A stretch of DNA of 25,000 nucleotides, taken from the NCBI GenBank assembly GCA_037176905.1, contig JBBBWG010005669.1, forward strand, positions 60,829 through 85,828. The letters run 5' to 3'. The stretch is from Azolla pinnata. Taxonomy: Eukaryota > Streptophyta > Polypodiopsida > Salviniales > Salviniaceae. The translations under genes were made by a program, and so were the position numbers. Of this stretch, positions 1-11,889 are shown in pieces. Below the pieces are notes generated by a model, which saw only the letters and a list, made by a program, of their open reading frames with translations, was not told where the DNA came from and searched no databases. Position 1 is the first letter of the stretch, and every line of letters begins with the position of its first letter.

Positions 1-217
1 ATCAATTCTTTGATGTTTCACTTTGGATACCCGAGTATCATCAATTCTTTCATTCATTTCATTCCATTCCATTCCATCCAAGGATATTACCCTTTCTCCA
101 TACTGGAAGCCAGTCCCATGCAAATACTCGAGAGTGTTTGTAAGGCTTACCAAACACCTGATGATAGATAAATCATATAGAATATATGGTGATGATTGTT
201 GAATAAGAGTGACTCAC

Positions 218-323
218 CCTGGACCTTGACCTTGCATGCCGAGTACAGTTTACAAACATATACGCATCCAGTTTGACCTTGTGTGCCGATGTATATCCCC
301 ATTGAAACAGTCACCCCTGCACA
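218..323 (-). CDS. Candidate second exon of the same unidentified gene
   Basis: On the minus strand the acceptor TTGTTTGTTTAG is followed by an open frame reading CAGVTVSMGIYIG and on to SACKVKVQ, then a donor (CAGG|GTGAGTC). It begins in phase 0, matching the exit phase of the candidate exon at 653-733, and leaves in phase 1. The next possible exon to the left is unclear: most joins hit a stop quickly. The segment also carries two copies of a TCGGCA-N2-CAAGGTCAA motif, so it may be repeat-derived rather than coding. Confidence 0.22.
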
Positions 324-652
324 CTAAACAAACAATGGTTAGATTAGTTTCATAAATACATACACCACGAGTAAGAAGACTGTGTAAACATACAATGGTT
401 AGGAGAAGAACGCAGGAGGATATACAAGTATGTACTCAGCCACGTCTTCAAACCATCAGATGCCCAGCCTGCACAAATCTGTTAATGCCTAGAAAAGATT
501 ATACTAGACAGAAAAAACCTAACCCCGAAACAGTAAAATCAGAAAACAATGATAACATCCACAACAGAACATGGCATTTTAGAGTATACAGCAAAAAACT
601 CAAGAGAAAGTACTAACGAAAAACATGATACGTCACGTGATAACTCCCTTAC

Positions 653-733
653 CTTCCTGCAGATAATTTGGATACTGATGTTGCCTGCCAGCATCCCCTT
701 TTCTGTAAAGAATGTGATGTCTTCAATAGCAAG
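653..733 (-). CDS. Candidate exon of an unidentified gene
   Basis: On the minus strand a good acceptor (CTCCTTTCAG) is followed by 27 open codons beginning LAIEDITFFTEKG and ending IICRK, then a strong donor (AAG|GTAAGG). Entry and exit are both in phase 0. I do not recognise the peptide. It lies only about 0.5 kb downstream of the CAMTA stop, so it could be the start of a neighbouring gene, an alternative 3' exon of CAMTA, or chance. The call rests on splice-site quality alone. Confidence 0.3.
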
Positions 734-1247
734 CTGAAAGGAGTACATACATCATGCTGCATGAGCTTGTAGCACATGTCACATTTTACAATCCGTCATT
801 TCAAGTATTTGAGCACACAACGGAAAACATCCGCATGGCTTTCTTTCAACATTTGAACCATTATCACACTTCTATTATGACTAAAAGCAAACTCCTGTAC
901 ATTGTAGGCTCCTTACAGAAAACTACATCGGAATAAAACGAATTACTTTACACAGTAAATCGAGAGTGTCTAATACTGTAATACAAGATGTAAGTGTCTA
1001 TAGATTTAGTTGAAATAATTACTGATACATTTCTAGGCGAAGAGCAGGGGTTGATATACATTACAAAAAACTTGACCCACAACCCTTCGTTTGGAACATT
1101 GGTACAGACAGATTAGTAGTACGAGTTCTTCAAATTTTGATCACAAAGATTAGTAACATATGGCTTGATTCTGGTAAGAAGCTTTCCAACACAAAAGCTC
1201 CACCACGCCCAACCAAACCAATGCTGGAAAACAACAAATCTGGTATG

Positions 1248-4200
1248 CTAGTGATATGTCAACATCGCAAAATCATCAGCCACGTCATCATTGCCACTGA
1301 AAGAAGGGATCTCATTCTCCTCGACCAAATCCGATACATTAAATGCATCATCCTGCAAGTGAACCTGTGTAACAAATAAAGGATGTAGATCAAGTCACCA
1401 CAGCCACTTAACTGTAATAAATAAATATTAAAGTATCCACGACAGCTTAAATTTTTATATTTTAAGAGAAGCAACAGAAACCGAACAACTGAGAATCATG
1501 TCTTGCAGTTTTATTACACTGAAAAAACAAAGACGTTTCAGTGCATTTAACAAAACTGTACATAAAAATAAATACTTAAAACATACAAGATCATGTACAG
1601 TATATATATTAAGTATTTTTTCAAATGCTTAAAATATGCGTTGAGGATAAAACGCATTAAATATGCAACATCATTGGGACGATTAATAATTCTTGTATTT
1701 TTTGCAGTTGAATTTACTCAATTTGGTTGATCTAGACTCTATTGTTCATGCAAGTATCATATGATAAATTCCTGTAATGAAGGAATGATGCCAAAAACTT
1801 TGCTGAATGACGAAGTCCCCTATCATAGAAGAGATTCTTAGAAACAAATTGCTTTTTATTTTGTTTATAATTTCTGAGAATGTAAAATACCTGTTCAAAT
1901 ATGCAGAGTACTAAGAATACGTGGAACATGTTGAAATACATGGAATACATGGAACATTTTGCAGTTCCACAACATGGAATACATGGAATACATGGAATGC
2001 ATGGAATATGTTGGAATTGCGGCTCTAGAACATAATACATGTTATATACTTCTGAGAGTATACTAAAACGTATTTTATACATAAAATGCATACTGTTTTG
2101 CACTGAGTTACAAACAGTTACCTTTGCCTTTTGATAACCATGCATCAGTCTTCGGTATTGTTCGATTCCTTCAGGAGATTTTGCCATGGATTGTACTCTT
2201 GCAAGAGCCTTTTCTAATCCTCGCTCAATCTGCCGCCGTCCAGATTTTAGAACATCTTCTTCCTCGCCTGCCTCATTTGCTTTAGAAGGCTCGAAGCCTC
2301 GTAAACCTTTCCTCCGCCGCCGCCACCTCAGGATAGCTTTCTCTACGATGCTCACTGACCACAAGAGCTTGCTATGCTGCTTCCGCACTTGGTGTCCCCT
2401 GAAATGTGCCTGGTTTTGTGCATCATAGAGAAAAGTATCCTCACAATTCCATTTCCACTAAAGTTCCGTTCTTTCTTTGTTTAGAACATATCTATGTTCC
2501 GTTTTTGGTTAATATTTATTTTCTTTTTAAATAAAATATTCACATGCTTCAATTTTCCACTAAATCTGTTCTCTTTAATAGAACACTATTTCCGTACACT
2601 CATTTTTCACTAAGTTTTTTTTTACGAAAACTATTTTCTTTCTTTCATTTTGTTTTTTTCTTGTTTTGGAGGAAAAGAAAGGCTAAATTTTAGTTTTGCG
2701 AAAATTCACAGCCTAGACTCATTTTAACACCTAAATTCTAAGCTTATTTCATAGCATTACCATTTTCCTATAACACTAACATACATAGCTTGGCTTACCA
2801 AAGTCTATCCAGTGATTTTATGCTTGTTACAAGGTATGACCCAGAGCATAGTCCTCTCTCACCATGTATATTACCTGAATTTTTACCACATGCTGACGGA
2901 AGCAAAGAAAGTCTCTACGGCCTTTCCACCCTCTAAACTTCTGCTGTATGCGTACTGCTGCAGACTGCCAAAGTGCATCGTCATCACCAATGATTGATCT
3001 ATTTGTGTTTGATTTCCGTGCAGCAGCAATATAATGTGCTTCCCTAGTAGATATCCCATACTCATCTTCTTCAAGCTCATATGACTCTTGCTTCTTCTTA
3101 AAAGATTGTAACCGAAACTCAGTGTGGATTAGCGCAGCTGCATGTGTGGCATTTCTTACAGCAGCGAGAGGCAATTGCTGCTCCGATTCAATCACGTTTG
3201 GTTGTGAAATCACCCCCTCCGACACTGTTTCCAACTGTTTACGAGCACTTGTAGATGCTATTTCATTTGGCTTTGGATTCAAATTCATCAAACGCAGATG
3301 TCCTGTAAGGAGTGATTCTGCCAGATATCCTGCAATTCCTTTATGTCCTTCAGAAGATGCTAGATCAGCAGCAGTTTGCCCATCTGGAAAAGCACTTGTG
3401 GGATCAGTTTTAGCTCCTGGCGCAGCACCATTAGCAAGAAGTTCTGTCACCATGGACTCCCTATGCAACATCAAAAAAACACAGAAACTGATTACTTGCC
3501 CCCAGCAGGAGGACAACCAGGATATAAGAACGATCTCAAATTATGGAAAATTTCGTGAATGAGATGTGCCTGAGTTATATTGAAAGTCGTAGGGTTCAGA
3601 ACAATTCTATAAATCATGATCACACAAGATGCTTTCCCATTAACATTATGAAACTCAGGTAAATAAATACCTAGGTTTTACTGGCTTGATGGTTCATTAC
3701 CACTAAGAGCCCAAATATAGCCAAGGTTCCATCTAACTTGGTAAATGGTAAATGCACAATATATGGTATGAAGTCCTCGAATTAGGAGGGTAAACCTTAT
3801 CTATCTTAACTCACTCAAACTTCACCATGAAGCCATGGTCCGTCCACAAGACAGGCCATAGAATCTGATTAATGGCATCCTCTGAATCCAACCATAATTA
3901 AGAAAGCATGCCTTTATATAACCAGACTTCTACATGCAGCCAATCTGAAGAAAGCACCCACTGGAGACTTGACAGGATGCATTTGTCAACACACTACGAG
4001 ACATCAAATATTTATGCGTCATGGTAAAAAGTAACAAATAACTTTAGTTTTCTGATATGCATTTCTCCTCAAGGTATGTGAACCTCATCAGAAAGACACA
4101 TGTCAATTACCTGCCACAATGTGCAGCCCAATGCAAGGCAGTCCATCCACGGGAATCTCGAAAGTTAATGCTAACACCAGCACTTAGGAAAGGAGAAATT

Positions 4201-7200
4201 ATCCAAGAGTAGCCTAGTGCGGCTCCCATATGTAATACACCCAGACCATGATCATCCAGGATGGCTGCACCTCTGTTTCCAACTTGGATCACCTTTTCAA
4301 GCCAAAGCTGTAGCTTCTCTTTCAATAAATTCTGAATTAGTTTCTCCTTTAGATTCTTTACCCCACCACCACATTCCATGAGTTGGTCTTCAATTTCTTC
4401 CCACTCTTCGAACAAGAACAAAGAGTTGAAATTGACATGAAGATTGCTAGATTCCTCCGATCTGGGGGGCAATGATTTGTGAGACAGCATGCGTGCAAGA
4501 CGGATTTGAAACAGCATATCTCTCTTATTTAAAGTTGCTCGTTCAGGTTCTTCAGCAAAAGAAGGCTTTGAATCAGCATAGTATTCAAATATTCTAACTT
4601 CGCTGCACGGATTTGTATCATTGCGTGTAACATAAAATGGAACTTTGCCAGGTGTATGTGGAGGCGCATAACATCTGAAAACACCTCCTTGCAACAACTC
4701 TGCTGGGACCTCGACATCCCCAAACATACAACACCATTTCTGTTGGTATGGGTCCTCAATTGTGCCCTGGAAGGTACCAGTTACAAGAACCTGCATTGTT
4801 GAGCCACAATTACATTATTAGAACATATGAAGTGATATAATAAATGAGATACTGTCAAGACATCCCAAGAAATTCAAATGAACAGTATACACTAATATGT
4901 GCACAAACTAGAAAAAGACAAGAAGATATATTCATGTTTCTAAAGGACCAGTGTGTTCTATAAGGTGATTATGATGGTAACAACCGCCCTGTGGAGGATG
5001 CCACTGCAGAAACTGTCCTGTCTGTGCGAATATGTTTCTAGAAAACAAACATGGAAATGCGCCATGAAGGAGCAACACTGGGATGGCTTGACAATATCTC
5101 ATTTATGTGACATGATAAATGATGATCATCACTATTAAAAACTGTCGCACTGTACAGTCAAATGATGTACTATGGCCTTCAGAAAACAATCATTTGTGTT
5201 CTCTTCTCAGCCAGTGATGCATATGTGAGGAGGAGAAAAGACATTATTCTAGGAATCAGGATTACCTTAGTGTCAAATTGTGAAGAACCAACACTGGGAC
5301 AATAGTCTGATATACTGAAACATTTCTCCAGTGGAACTGATGGGACAAACCCAGAACCATTATGCATCTTCTGCACTAAGCTGGGCGCTTCTGTTGCTGT
5401 ACTTGCCCAGTATGTGGTATTCGTTGACAAAGGAAACATTGGTTGTCCAGTATCTACACCAATAGCTTGATTAATCCACCTTCCGAAGCTATCATACTTG
5501 CTTAGTGTATCAAGATTATCATGTACCGCATCAGCCTGGAAATCTCTGAACACACCTGGGTATGAGTTCATGAAAGAGGGCTCCTTGCCAAATTCATCCT
5601 GTGACACAGAGGTTTTCACATCATCTGTGATAGGTTCTTGGAGATGAGATCGGTAAGGCTCTGACATAGCAGCACCAGGGGCCGGCATATCATAGTTTCT
5701 CCTGTTCAAGCCCTGTATTCTCTAACGCTTTCAGTATCACTCATTGCATCAAAACATCAAATCCTAGAACCATATATATTGGTCCACAAGAATAACATTA
5801 ATTCTGAAACAGAAAATAATCATTCAAAGTTCTTTACTCCAGAATATATTGGAATTTGACAAAGGTCAATGATCCTCCAGAGCCTTTTACATCACCTAAT
5901 AGCTCAATAGTTTTTTCCATGACATGGTCCATGATGACAGCATATTTAAGCTCTGTTTTCATTTAGCTTGTATTCTTCATTTCGATTACAGCATTGTATT
6001 ATAACTATTATGTGCCAGAAAACATGGAGTGTTAAGTTCATAGCTCATACACACCCTGACTGGTATCATTGATTGAAAACTTCAGAGAAACTTAGAGTAG
6101 AATAGCACCTTAAAGGTAACTCTCCATGATTTTGCAATTGTCGAGTTAAATGCAATCGTATCGAGAATAAAGTAGCACGAAACTACTTTTCACGTTTTTT
6201 AAAATGTATCTTTTTAGAAGCACATTCAAGGACTATCAATACCTCTGAAGATCCTTGGGGTTGAGCCACTGTCATGGTATACATGTTGGCTGCAGGAGCT
6301 TCGTTGGACCTCAATCGTTGAACCATATCTTCATGTGATGCAACCAACAGATTTGCCAACATATTCTTCTCTTCGTGTTCATCTTGATACTTTGGTAGAC
6401 TCATACTGTTTCCCTGCACATTACTTTGTTTCAGACCCTCACTCCATTGTGACAAACCAAAATTACCAGGTGGTGCCACAGCACTGTTTTCCTTTCCAAT
6501 ATCTGCCGCATGAACTCTACTCTGTACCAATGCTGCTGCAATGGTATCAGGCTCCATTTTATATGATTGAGTATAATTTTGGCCATAGATGCCCATGTTA
6601 GGAAATGATGTAGAAAATTGATGGCCAAGTTCTTTCGCTGCTATTCCTGATTCTCCATTCACCATGGCGGATGGCTTGGATTCAAATTCACTAAGGCGAT
6701 ACTTATCTATATCATCACTTGATTCGATTTCATCTCGTTCTGATGAGTTTGCTAGCCCATTCCAGTCAGCACTGGTACTGGATGCACGAGGAGAAACTAG
6801 AGGAGAGGTTTGAGGAGAAATTCCTGTAATTGTATTTGAGTTCCCTATAGATGGACTTCCTTCAGTTGTATAGCTGTTAGGAGAACGCAATCCACTCCTG
6901 CTTCCCTGTCAGAAAGATACAATTGAACCAATAGAGGATTTATATCGAAAGTATACAAATGCGACTCGTAAATGAAGCTGACAAACGCCTTCCGATCATC
7001 ACAATTCTTCTTCTTGACAAAAACAAAAACTAGTTGGGCCGTACAGTTTTAACAAACTAAGAGTGCATATGCACAAATAAGTAAACCATGTTGAGAGACA
7101 GAGAGAAAGAACATATCTATAGCATGCTCACATAACCAAAATGAAGTCCATAAACCCACCTCTTTCACTTCCCTATAGTGGACCAGAACTATATGTTCAC

Positions 7201-9960
7201 TCATTGGGCTGAAAGCATAATAAAAAAGGGATTAGTTTAGAAAATAGAAAATAGCATATGAAGAACACACTGCTTCATAGAAAGAGCATACTCTAGCATC
7301 CAATAGCTCCGACGCTGGAAATTATCATTCTCTTCTCCATGTGCATAATAGCAATGCAAAACTTCTACACTTCCAGCCTTAAAAAACACAAGGATGCATT
7401 TAGCCTTGCAGCACGTCATTATTTCAAGCCCTACAAAAACAAAAAGACCTACTCAAGCTCACTTTCAATCTTTCGTGAGCCTCACGGACAGTTTTCCCAT
7501 CTTTTTTCTTGCGCCAATTGTGTCCATCCTTCCGGAAGTATCTTAAAACCTTTCGGTCAAACAGGAACAGTGAACCACCTATGATATACAGATCACAATA
7601 AAACAAAGAAAAGGTAAGCTATACCAGTTGAATTAGTATCATTCATTATATAACTGCATCATTTGGCTGATTATTGTTGTCTTTCATGAACAATTATTTC
7701 TAAACTAATTTTATAGCCATAAGCCATAATAGTCATTTCCAAGGGAGGCCTTTCAAATTTAAGATGTGTCACTTGACTGCACGGTCAATTGCACAGTGAA
7801 TCTTTGAATGAAATAATATTATACCTTGAAGGCACTAGACCTGTCACAGTAAAATTTTATTAAGAAATAGAGACATCCTAAACCATCATTATTTCAATTT
7901 CCAGATACACTAATTTAATTTGAATTATTCAAATTCGTTACAAACGGAAGCTTCCCTCTACATAACTAGTATAATGCAGTAATGTTCATTGTTTATATAG
8001 TTATGCATCTGATAGTTATTATCACCAACATCAATAGCTGTGGGATTTGGAAAAAGTGATTATACTAACTCTGTGGCTTGTGAGGTGGTTCCGCTGTAAG
8101 CTTGAATTTCTTGTAATTGCTTAAAATCTCACAAATTTCCAAGGGACGTAACCATCGGTGCTGAGCCTCCAGCAGAATCTGATACAAAGCAGTATCTGCC
8201 CGAAATGCACAAATTGTAAGAGGTCGATCATCCATAAACATGATAGAGGAATCTAAAATGCAAAATATACAAAAGAAAACAATACAGTTGGTGATCCTGG
8301 TTATTTACACATGTACAAGAACACAATCGCACCATAAATCTTTTCTAACTAGAACATAATTTTGTCCTTCCTAGTGATGCGAGCATGCTGCTGACCACCA
8401 TTTCGCCATCATTTCTTTAGAGAAGGAAGAGAGAGAAGCAAAGATTTTAAGAGGGTGGAAACCAACTTATCCTAAGTACATCACGAGTGGCACTCATCAA
8501 CCAAAGGCCTGAACTAGCACAGACAATGTCCCCATTATGAGGTCAACCAACTTAGCCAGTCTGTGCTGGCACTGGACATTGAGATTTCACCCGTCAGTAA
8601 GTAAGCTAATCACACATCTTGCCACCAGTTCAACCAGTGCATCATGAGGGCCGTCAGGTAATGAACTTTGTGATAGATAAGACTATCAGAGCTAGCTGCC
8701 ATTCAGCTAGCACCGAACCGAAAATGGATCCCTCTCGTCCATATCACCACCATCGCCTCCAGACGAGTATGGATTCCTCTTATGTTATAATGTTTAACAC
8801 CACCATAATGTCTTTACTGCTGGAAATCTTTATTCAGTACCCATACAGAAACAGAGAATGTCAATCTGAAACTGCTTAGAAAGAAGGAAGCCAATTGGGT
8901 GTAGTTAGGTATTCGTGCAACCCCAATAAATCGACCAGAATCTTGTGGACACCTCCAGAAGGATCCAACACTCTATGCTTTCGCTACCTCTATCAAGGAT
9001 CAGTTCCCTCTAGTGCAAAACTCTTGGTTGCAATGCATCTGTTCGCTAAAGGATTTATTTTTCTTTTCGCTCTACAAAGAACTGCAAGGTTCTTTCTTTC
9101 CCGAGGTTTCTACAGATAAGAAAGAATTTATGGAATACCATTGTTTTGAAAGAGCACATATAGGGCTGTACCACAAAAGGCTTTCTGTGAGCCAGACACT
9201 AACAAGCTCATACCAACCTTCCATAATCCCTTGATTAACCAATTTGCATAGTAGCATTCTCACCACAAAGAAGGATCTATTTGCCAAGTGGAATACCAGA
9301 TCCTAAAGTGCTGTTGTTGGCACTAAAGTCAAAATTCAGCATTAGCCTAGCATGTCGATACTAATATGCTACTGTAATTAACAGTGAAGGTACAAAAAAA
9401 TGTACAGTTCAGGCTACACCACAATAGGTCATCCATGAACCTGAGGCTAGCAACCATATATAAAACTTACACAATCCTGACACTAACCAAATTTTATAGC
9501 AGTTTTCTCACAACAAAATTATCTCAGTGAGCTCTAGAATGCATATCAATGCTTCCTATTAAACTATCGTAATTAAAATTCGGCCCCTAACACAATTGTG
9601 CGTGTTAGAGTGAATGTGTATTATTTCCACTAGATCACCCCAAAAACACTCTAAGGAGATTAAGACCACGGTAAATTTCATTATTTGCATTGGAATTCAT
9701 GAGCATCCCTGGAACCTATTCCCCTTGAGAGTTGTTTCCTTTGACTATACATAAGAAAACGCCGATGTCTTGAATAGCAGCATGGATACAGTTTCCACTG
9801 GAATGTTATATTAGGTCTCTAGAACAAATTAAACTCATCTGTCCTCTGCAGTGTAAAACACACACACATGCACAATGGAGAGGCGAAATTTAGATTGGAC
9901 ATGAAATAAAATTAACTCACCAGGATGATTGGGATACGTTCTAAAGACATGATTTTCCAT
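1248..9960 (-). CDS. CAMTA: Calmodulin-binding transcription activator (CAMTA), 11 coding exons, complete
   Basis: CAMTAs are nuclear transcription factors that bind CGCG-core promoter elements and respond to calcium through calmodulin. Coding exons in transcript order are 9960-9921, 8195-8070, 7578-7463, 7377-7292, 7208-7160, 6905-6243, 5712-5266, 4790-4111, 3460-2875, 2409-2122 and 1364-1248. All introns are GT-AG, the phases agree throughout, and they join to 3198 nt (1065 residues plus TAG), a usual size for the family. The CG-1 DNA-binding domain covers about residues 14-139, with EAQHRWLRPLEICEIL, FRKDGHNWRKKKDGK (basic, likely nuclear signal), FQRRSYWML and EHIVLVHYREV. A polar middle region (140-509) precedes the TIG domain (from 510, VLVTGTFQ to CYAPPHTPGKVPFYVT). 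Ankyrin repeats follow at about 690-790 (GWTALHWAAHCGRE; DGQTAADLASSEGHKGIAGYL). Two clear IQ motifs start at 907 (IQQKFRGWKGRR) and 930 (IQAHFRGHQVRK), then a calmodulin-binding helix at 945-970 (KLLWSVSIVEKAILRW plus a basic run). The ATG is preceded by an in-frame TGA at 10084-10086. No break or missing domain is seen. The last exon could instead use an acceptor 12 nt further in. Confidence 0.95.
1365..2121 (-). other. CAMTA intron 10, with a short tandem repeat
   Basis: This is the last intron, between the exon carrying the calmodulin-binding helix and the short acidic C-terminal exon. Apart from a tandem repeat (1916-2022), it is AT-rich and featureless. Confidence 0.85.
1916..2022. repeat. 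Degenerate TGGAATACAT tandem repeat
   Basis: A roughly 10-bp unit (TGGAATACAT with variants TGGAACATGT and TGGAATGCAT) recurs about nine times in two blocks inside CAMTA intron 10. The blocks are separated by a short GCAGTTCCAC stretch. Confidence 0.8.
2410..8069 (-). other. CAMTA introns 2-9
   Basis: These are the non-coding parts between the central exons: introns 2 (7579-8069), 3 (7378-7462), 4 (7209-7291), 5 (6906-7159), 6 (5713-6242), 7 (4791-5265), 8 (3461-4110) and 9 (2410-2874). They are AT-rich with GT-AG borders. Introns 2, 6, 7, 8 and 9 exceed 300 bases and hold no recognisable gene, RNA or transposon. Intron 9 is notably T-rich on the plus strand (2460-2760). Confidence 0.85.
8196..9920 (-). 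other. CAMTA intron 1 (1.7 kb)
   Basis: This intron separates the 13-codon first coding exon from the start of the CG-1 domain; the donor is CCTG|GTGAG and the acceptor TTTCGGGCAG. It is the longest intron of the gene. I see no exon-like segment, gene or clear transposon in it, only scattered short open frames. Long first introns often carry regulatory elements in plants, but nothing specific can be pointed to here. Confidence 0.85.
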
Positions 9961-10015
9961 CTGTTTCTCCCCGAAAATATGTGCGTGTGGATGTGTTGGC
10001 GACGATGAGACCGTC

Positions 10016-10033
10016 TCAGGAATTCCAAAACAT
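10016..10033 (-). CDS. Short upstream ORF (5 codons) in the CAMTA leader
   Basis: An ATG at 10033-10031 on the minus strand opens the five-codon frame MFWNS, stopped by TGA at 10018-10016. It lies 55 nt upstream of the CAMTA start codon and is out of frame with it. If the leader includes this stretch it could lower or condition translation of the main frame. Whether ribosomes use it is unknown. Confidence 0.35.
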   Translation of the reverse strand: MFWNS

Positions 10034-10249
10034 GTTTCTTGGAGGCGGATAGCGGGCGAGAGACGGTTGGGAGAGGATTTTTTTCAATCCTGGGGAATGG
10101 AGGGAAACAGATCAGAAACCCTAGATGGCGGGGGGAATCGGCAACGTAAACGGGAGATACAATTTAGGGTTATAAGGAAAGGGAAGACGAGCCTTGATTC
10201 TGCGTGTTCGGTGCATCAGCTCTGTTCTCTTCTGACGTTGTTCTGCTTG

Positions 10250-10370
10250 CACCTGCTCTTCCGCCTCCTGCTCCTCCGCCTGCTCCTGCTCCTGATCCTG
10301 CTTCCGATTCCGCTTCCGCTTCCGCTTCCGTTTCCGTTTCCCGTTTCCGTTTCCTGTTCTGAGTCTGGAC
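10250..10370. repeat. Purine-rich hexamer repeat (GGAAGC/GGAAAC on minus strand)
   Basis: The minus strand shows consecutive hexamers GGAAAC, GGAAGC and GGAATC grading into GAGCAG/GCGGAG units. The run lies in the probable 5' leader of the CAMTA transcript. Open frames here (Glu/Arg-rich or Leu-rich) are products of the repeat and not genes. Confidence 0.75.
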
Positions 10371-10498
10371 CTGAGCCTCGAACTGTGAAGAAGAACCAAA
10401 CGAAAGAAAAAACAAAATGGTCGAAGGAAAAAAGATAAAAAATTAAAATGGGGAATAAAAAGATTATCTGGTAATCTCCGAAATGCCCTCCATACCCT

Positions 10499-10930
10499 TT
10501 ATACGTATATGCGTACGTATGTATGTATGTATGTACGTATATACGTATGTATGTATGTATGCATGCATGCATGTGTGTATGTATGTATATGTGTATGCAT
10601 GTCAATCTATCTGAGTGTATGCGTGTCCATCTATTTGTATGTATTCTTGTGTGTTTGTCTATATGTATGTGCGAGCGTACATACAAGCATAGATGCATGT
10701 ATGTATGCCAATCTATTTGCATGCATTTCATGCATTGTTTGTGTGTCAATCTAGCAGTATGTATGTCTTCGCTCGTCTATTTGTAAGTATGCATGTCTTT
10801 AATTGCGGTACGACTCGTCTCTTCCGACCGCAGCTGCTAAACAATCATGCCAATGTATGTATGTATGCAATTTATGTATGTATGCCATGGGTGGGTATGG
10901 ATGCATGCATTTATGGACGCATGCATGGGC
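10499..10930. repeat. Degenerate (ATGT)n/(ATGC)n/(ACGT)n microsatellite
   Basis: About 430 bp consist largely of ATGT, ATGC and ACGT tetramers with interruptions such as CAATCTATTTG. Several cysteine/valine-rich open frames overlap it in every reading frame, which is what a stop-poor tetranucleotide repeat produces; none is called as a gene. A small palindrome ACGTATATACGT lies near 10535. Confidence 0.85.
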
Positions 10931-11845
10931 CTGTTTGCGGGGCCGCGTTATGGTGGAACCCTACGAAAAACTATTCGTATTGACTGCGTTGAATTCGCTG
11001 AGCCAAGATCGACAGAGCTCAGCTCAGGGGGCGTCTGCGTGAAGCATGTCGAGTTCCACGAAGCAGTCAACATATCAGGTAAATCGAATCCAGATCGACA
11101 GCTGGTTAAATGTTCTCTCACCCACATGTTTCTCATGCAGCGATTCCGGATCCTCTTGTTTGTTTAAGCTTTCTTGAGCCATATCTATCGATCTGTATAT
11201 TATATCGGCGCTGGTTTGACTTGTTCTAAGTATAGAAAATGTCAAAGTACGATGCACGAAGACCCATACATAGATGTTGTCGGGATCCACATACAAACCT
11301 GCAACTTTGGAGTCGAAGAAGCGATGCCTGTTTCTTGTATGTTTTGTCCCCAACAAAGGGCTCTAGGTAAGCTTGGTTGGAATAATAATAAAAAACAGAG
11401 CTTCTACATTTGTCGACGATCTTTTAGCAGCTTCTACATTTATCGACGAGCTTTTAGCACGGTAAAGTTTAGGGTTGGCTTTTTGGATGTGGTTTCAGAT
11501 CATATGACTGATGTTGTCATGGGGCTATGGATTTTTACGGTTTCTAGATCGTGTGTGCATGCACATAATCACCACGGTCTCGAATTAAGAGATGATATAT
11601 CAAGAGACATTGAACGATACATATAATCGGAGTCATAACGGTGACGAGAACATAATTAATAGTAAAATTCCTATCGGCGTTCTTTTATCTTCTAACAACT
11701 TGCTGTTAGCAGTAGGTCGTCATCGGTAAAACCTTCAAAGAGTGAATGTACACAATTGTGTATGTGATAGCTAAACTTAAGTGACTACCGGAGAAGCAAA
11801 CTGTAAGATTTGAAACTATGGAGCTTTGAGGAGTGGAGAGAAAGA
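10931..11845. other. Unassigned intergenic DNA
   Basis: Mixed-composition DNA follows the microsatellite. The longest open frame (11174-11626, plus) has no recognisable motif. I see nothing here that supports a gene. Confidence 0.55.
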
Positions 11846-11851
11846 GAGGGG

Positions 11852-11854
<3 letters not shown>

Positions 11855-11886
<32 letters not shown>
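11855..11886. repeat. (AG)n microsatellite
   Basis: An uninterrupted AG run of about 16 units, preceded by impure purine-rich sequence from 11835. It makes the GAGAG-type tract often seen in plant intergenic DNA. Confidence 0.95.

Positions 11887-11889
<3 letters not shown>

Larger units (their letters stand above)
1..1247. other. CAMTA 3' UTR and downstream region, mostly unassigned
   Basis: The CAMTA stop codon lies at 1248-1250, so the minus-strand transcript continues leftward into this stretch. A T-rich motif with TTGTAATGTATATC on the minus strand near 1052-1066 could mark the 3' end, but I see no AATAAA. Further left there is a short (ATTCC)n run at about 61-79 and two possible minus-strand exons, listed separately. 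The rest is AT-rich, with only short chance open frames. Confidence 0.5.
9961..10503 (-). promoter_or_regulatory. CAMTA 5' leader and putative promoter
   Basis: Upstream of the ATG the minus strand shows an in-frame stop (10084-10086) and a telo-box written AAACCCTAG on the plus strand (10116-10124). Next comes a purine-rich stretch of GGAAGC/GGAAAC/GAGCAG units (10250-10370), and then TATAAAGGG on the minus strand (10496-10503). If that TATA box is used, transcription would begin near 10470 and the leader would be about 500 nt. Telo-boxes and purine-rich tracts are common in plant 5' leaders. The actual start site and any leader intron (a CCCCAG lies at 10091-10096) cannot be fixed from sequence. 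Confidence 0.4.

Noticed and set aside
8619..9287. Open frames of 70-90 codons in CAMTA intron 1
   Set aside because: No family motif, overlapping frames on both strands, and no splice-supported continuation.
10946..10978. RYGGTLRKTIR peptide resembling the start of ribosomal protein L37a (RYGASLRKQIKK)
   Set aside because: The similarity stops after eleven residues; the CxxC zinc motif that should follow is absent. Probably chance, at best a tiny fragment.
10509..10983. Cys/Val/Met-rich frames in the ATGT tract
   Set aside because: Stop-poor tetranucleotide repeats are open in several frames at once. Composition follows the repeat and there are no motifs.
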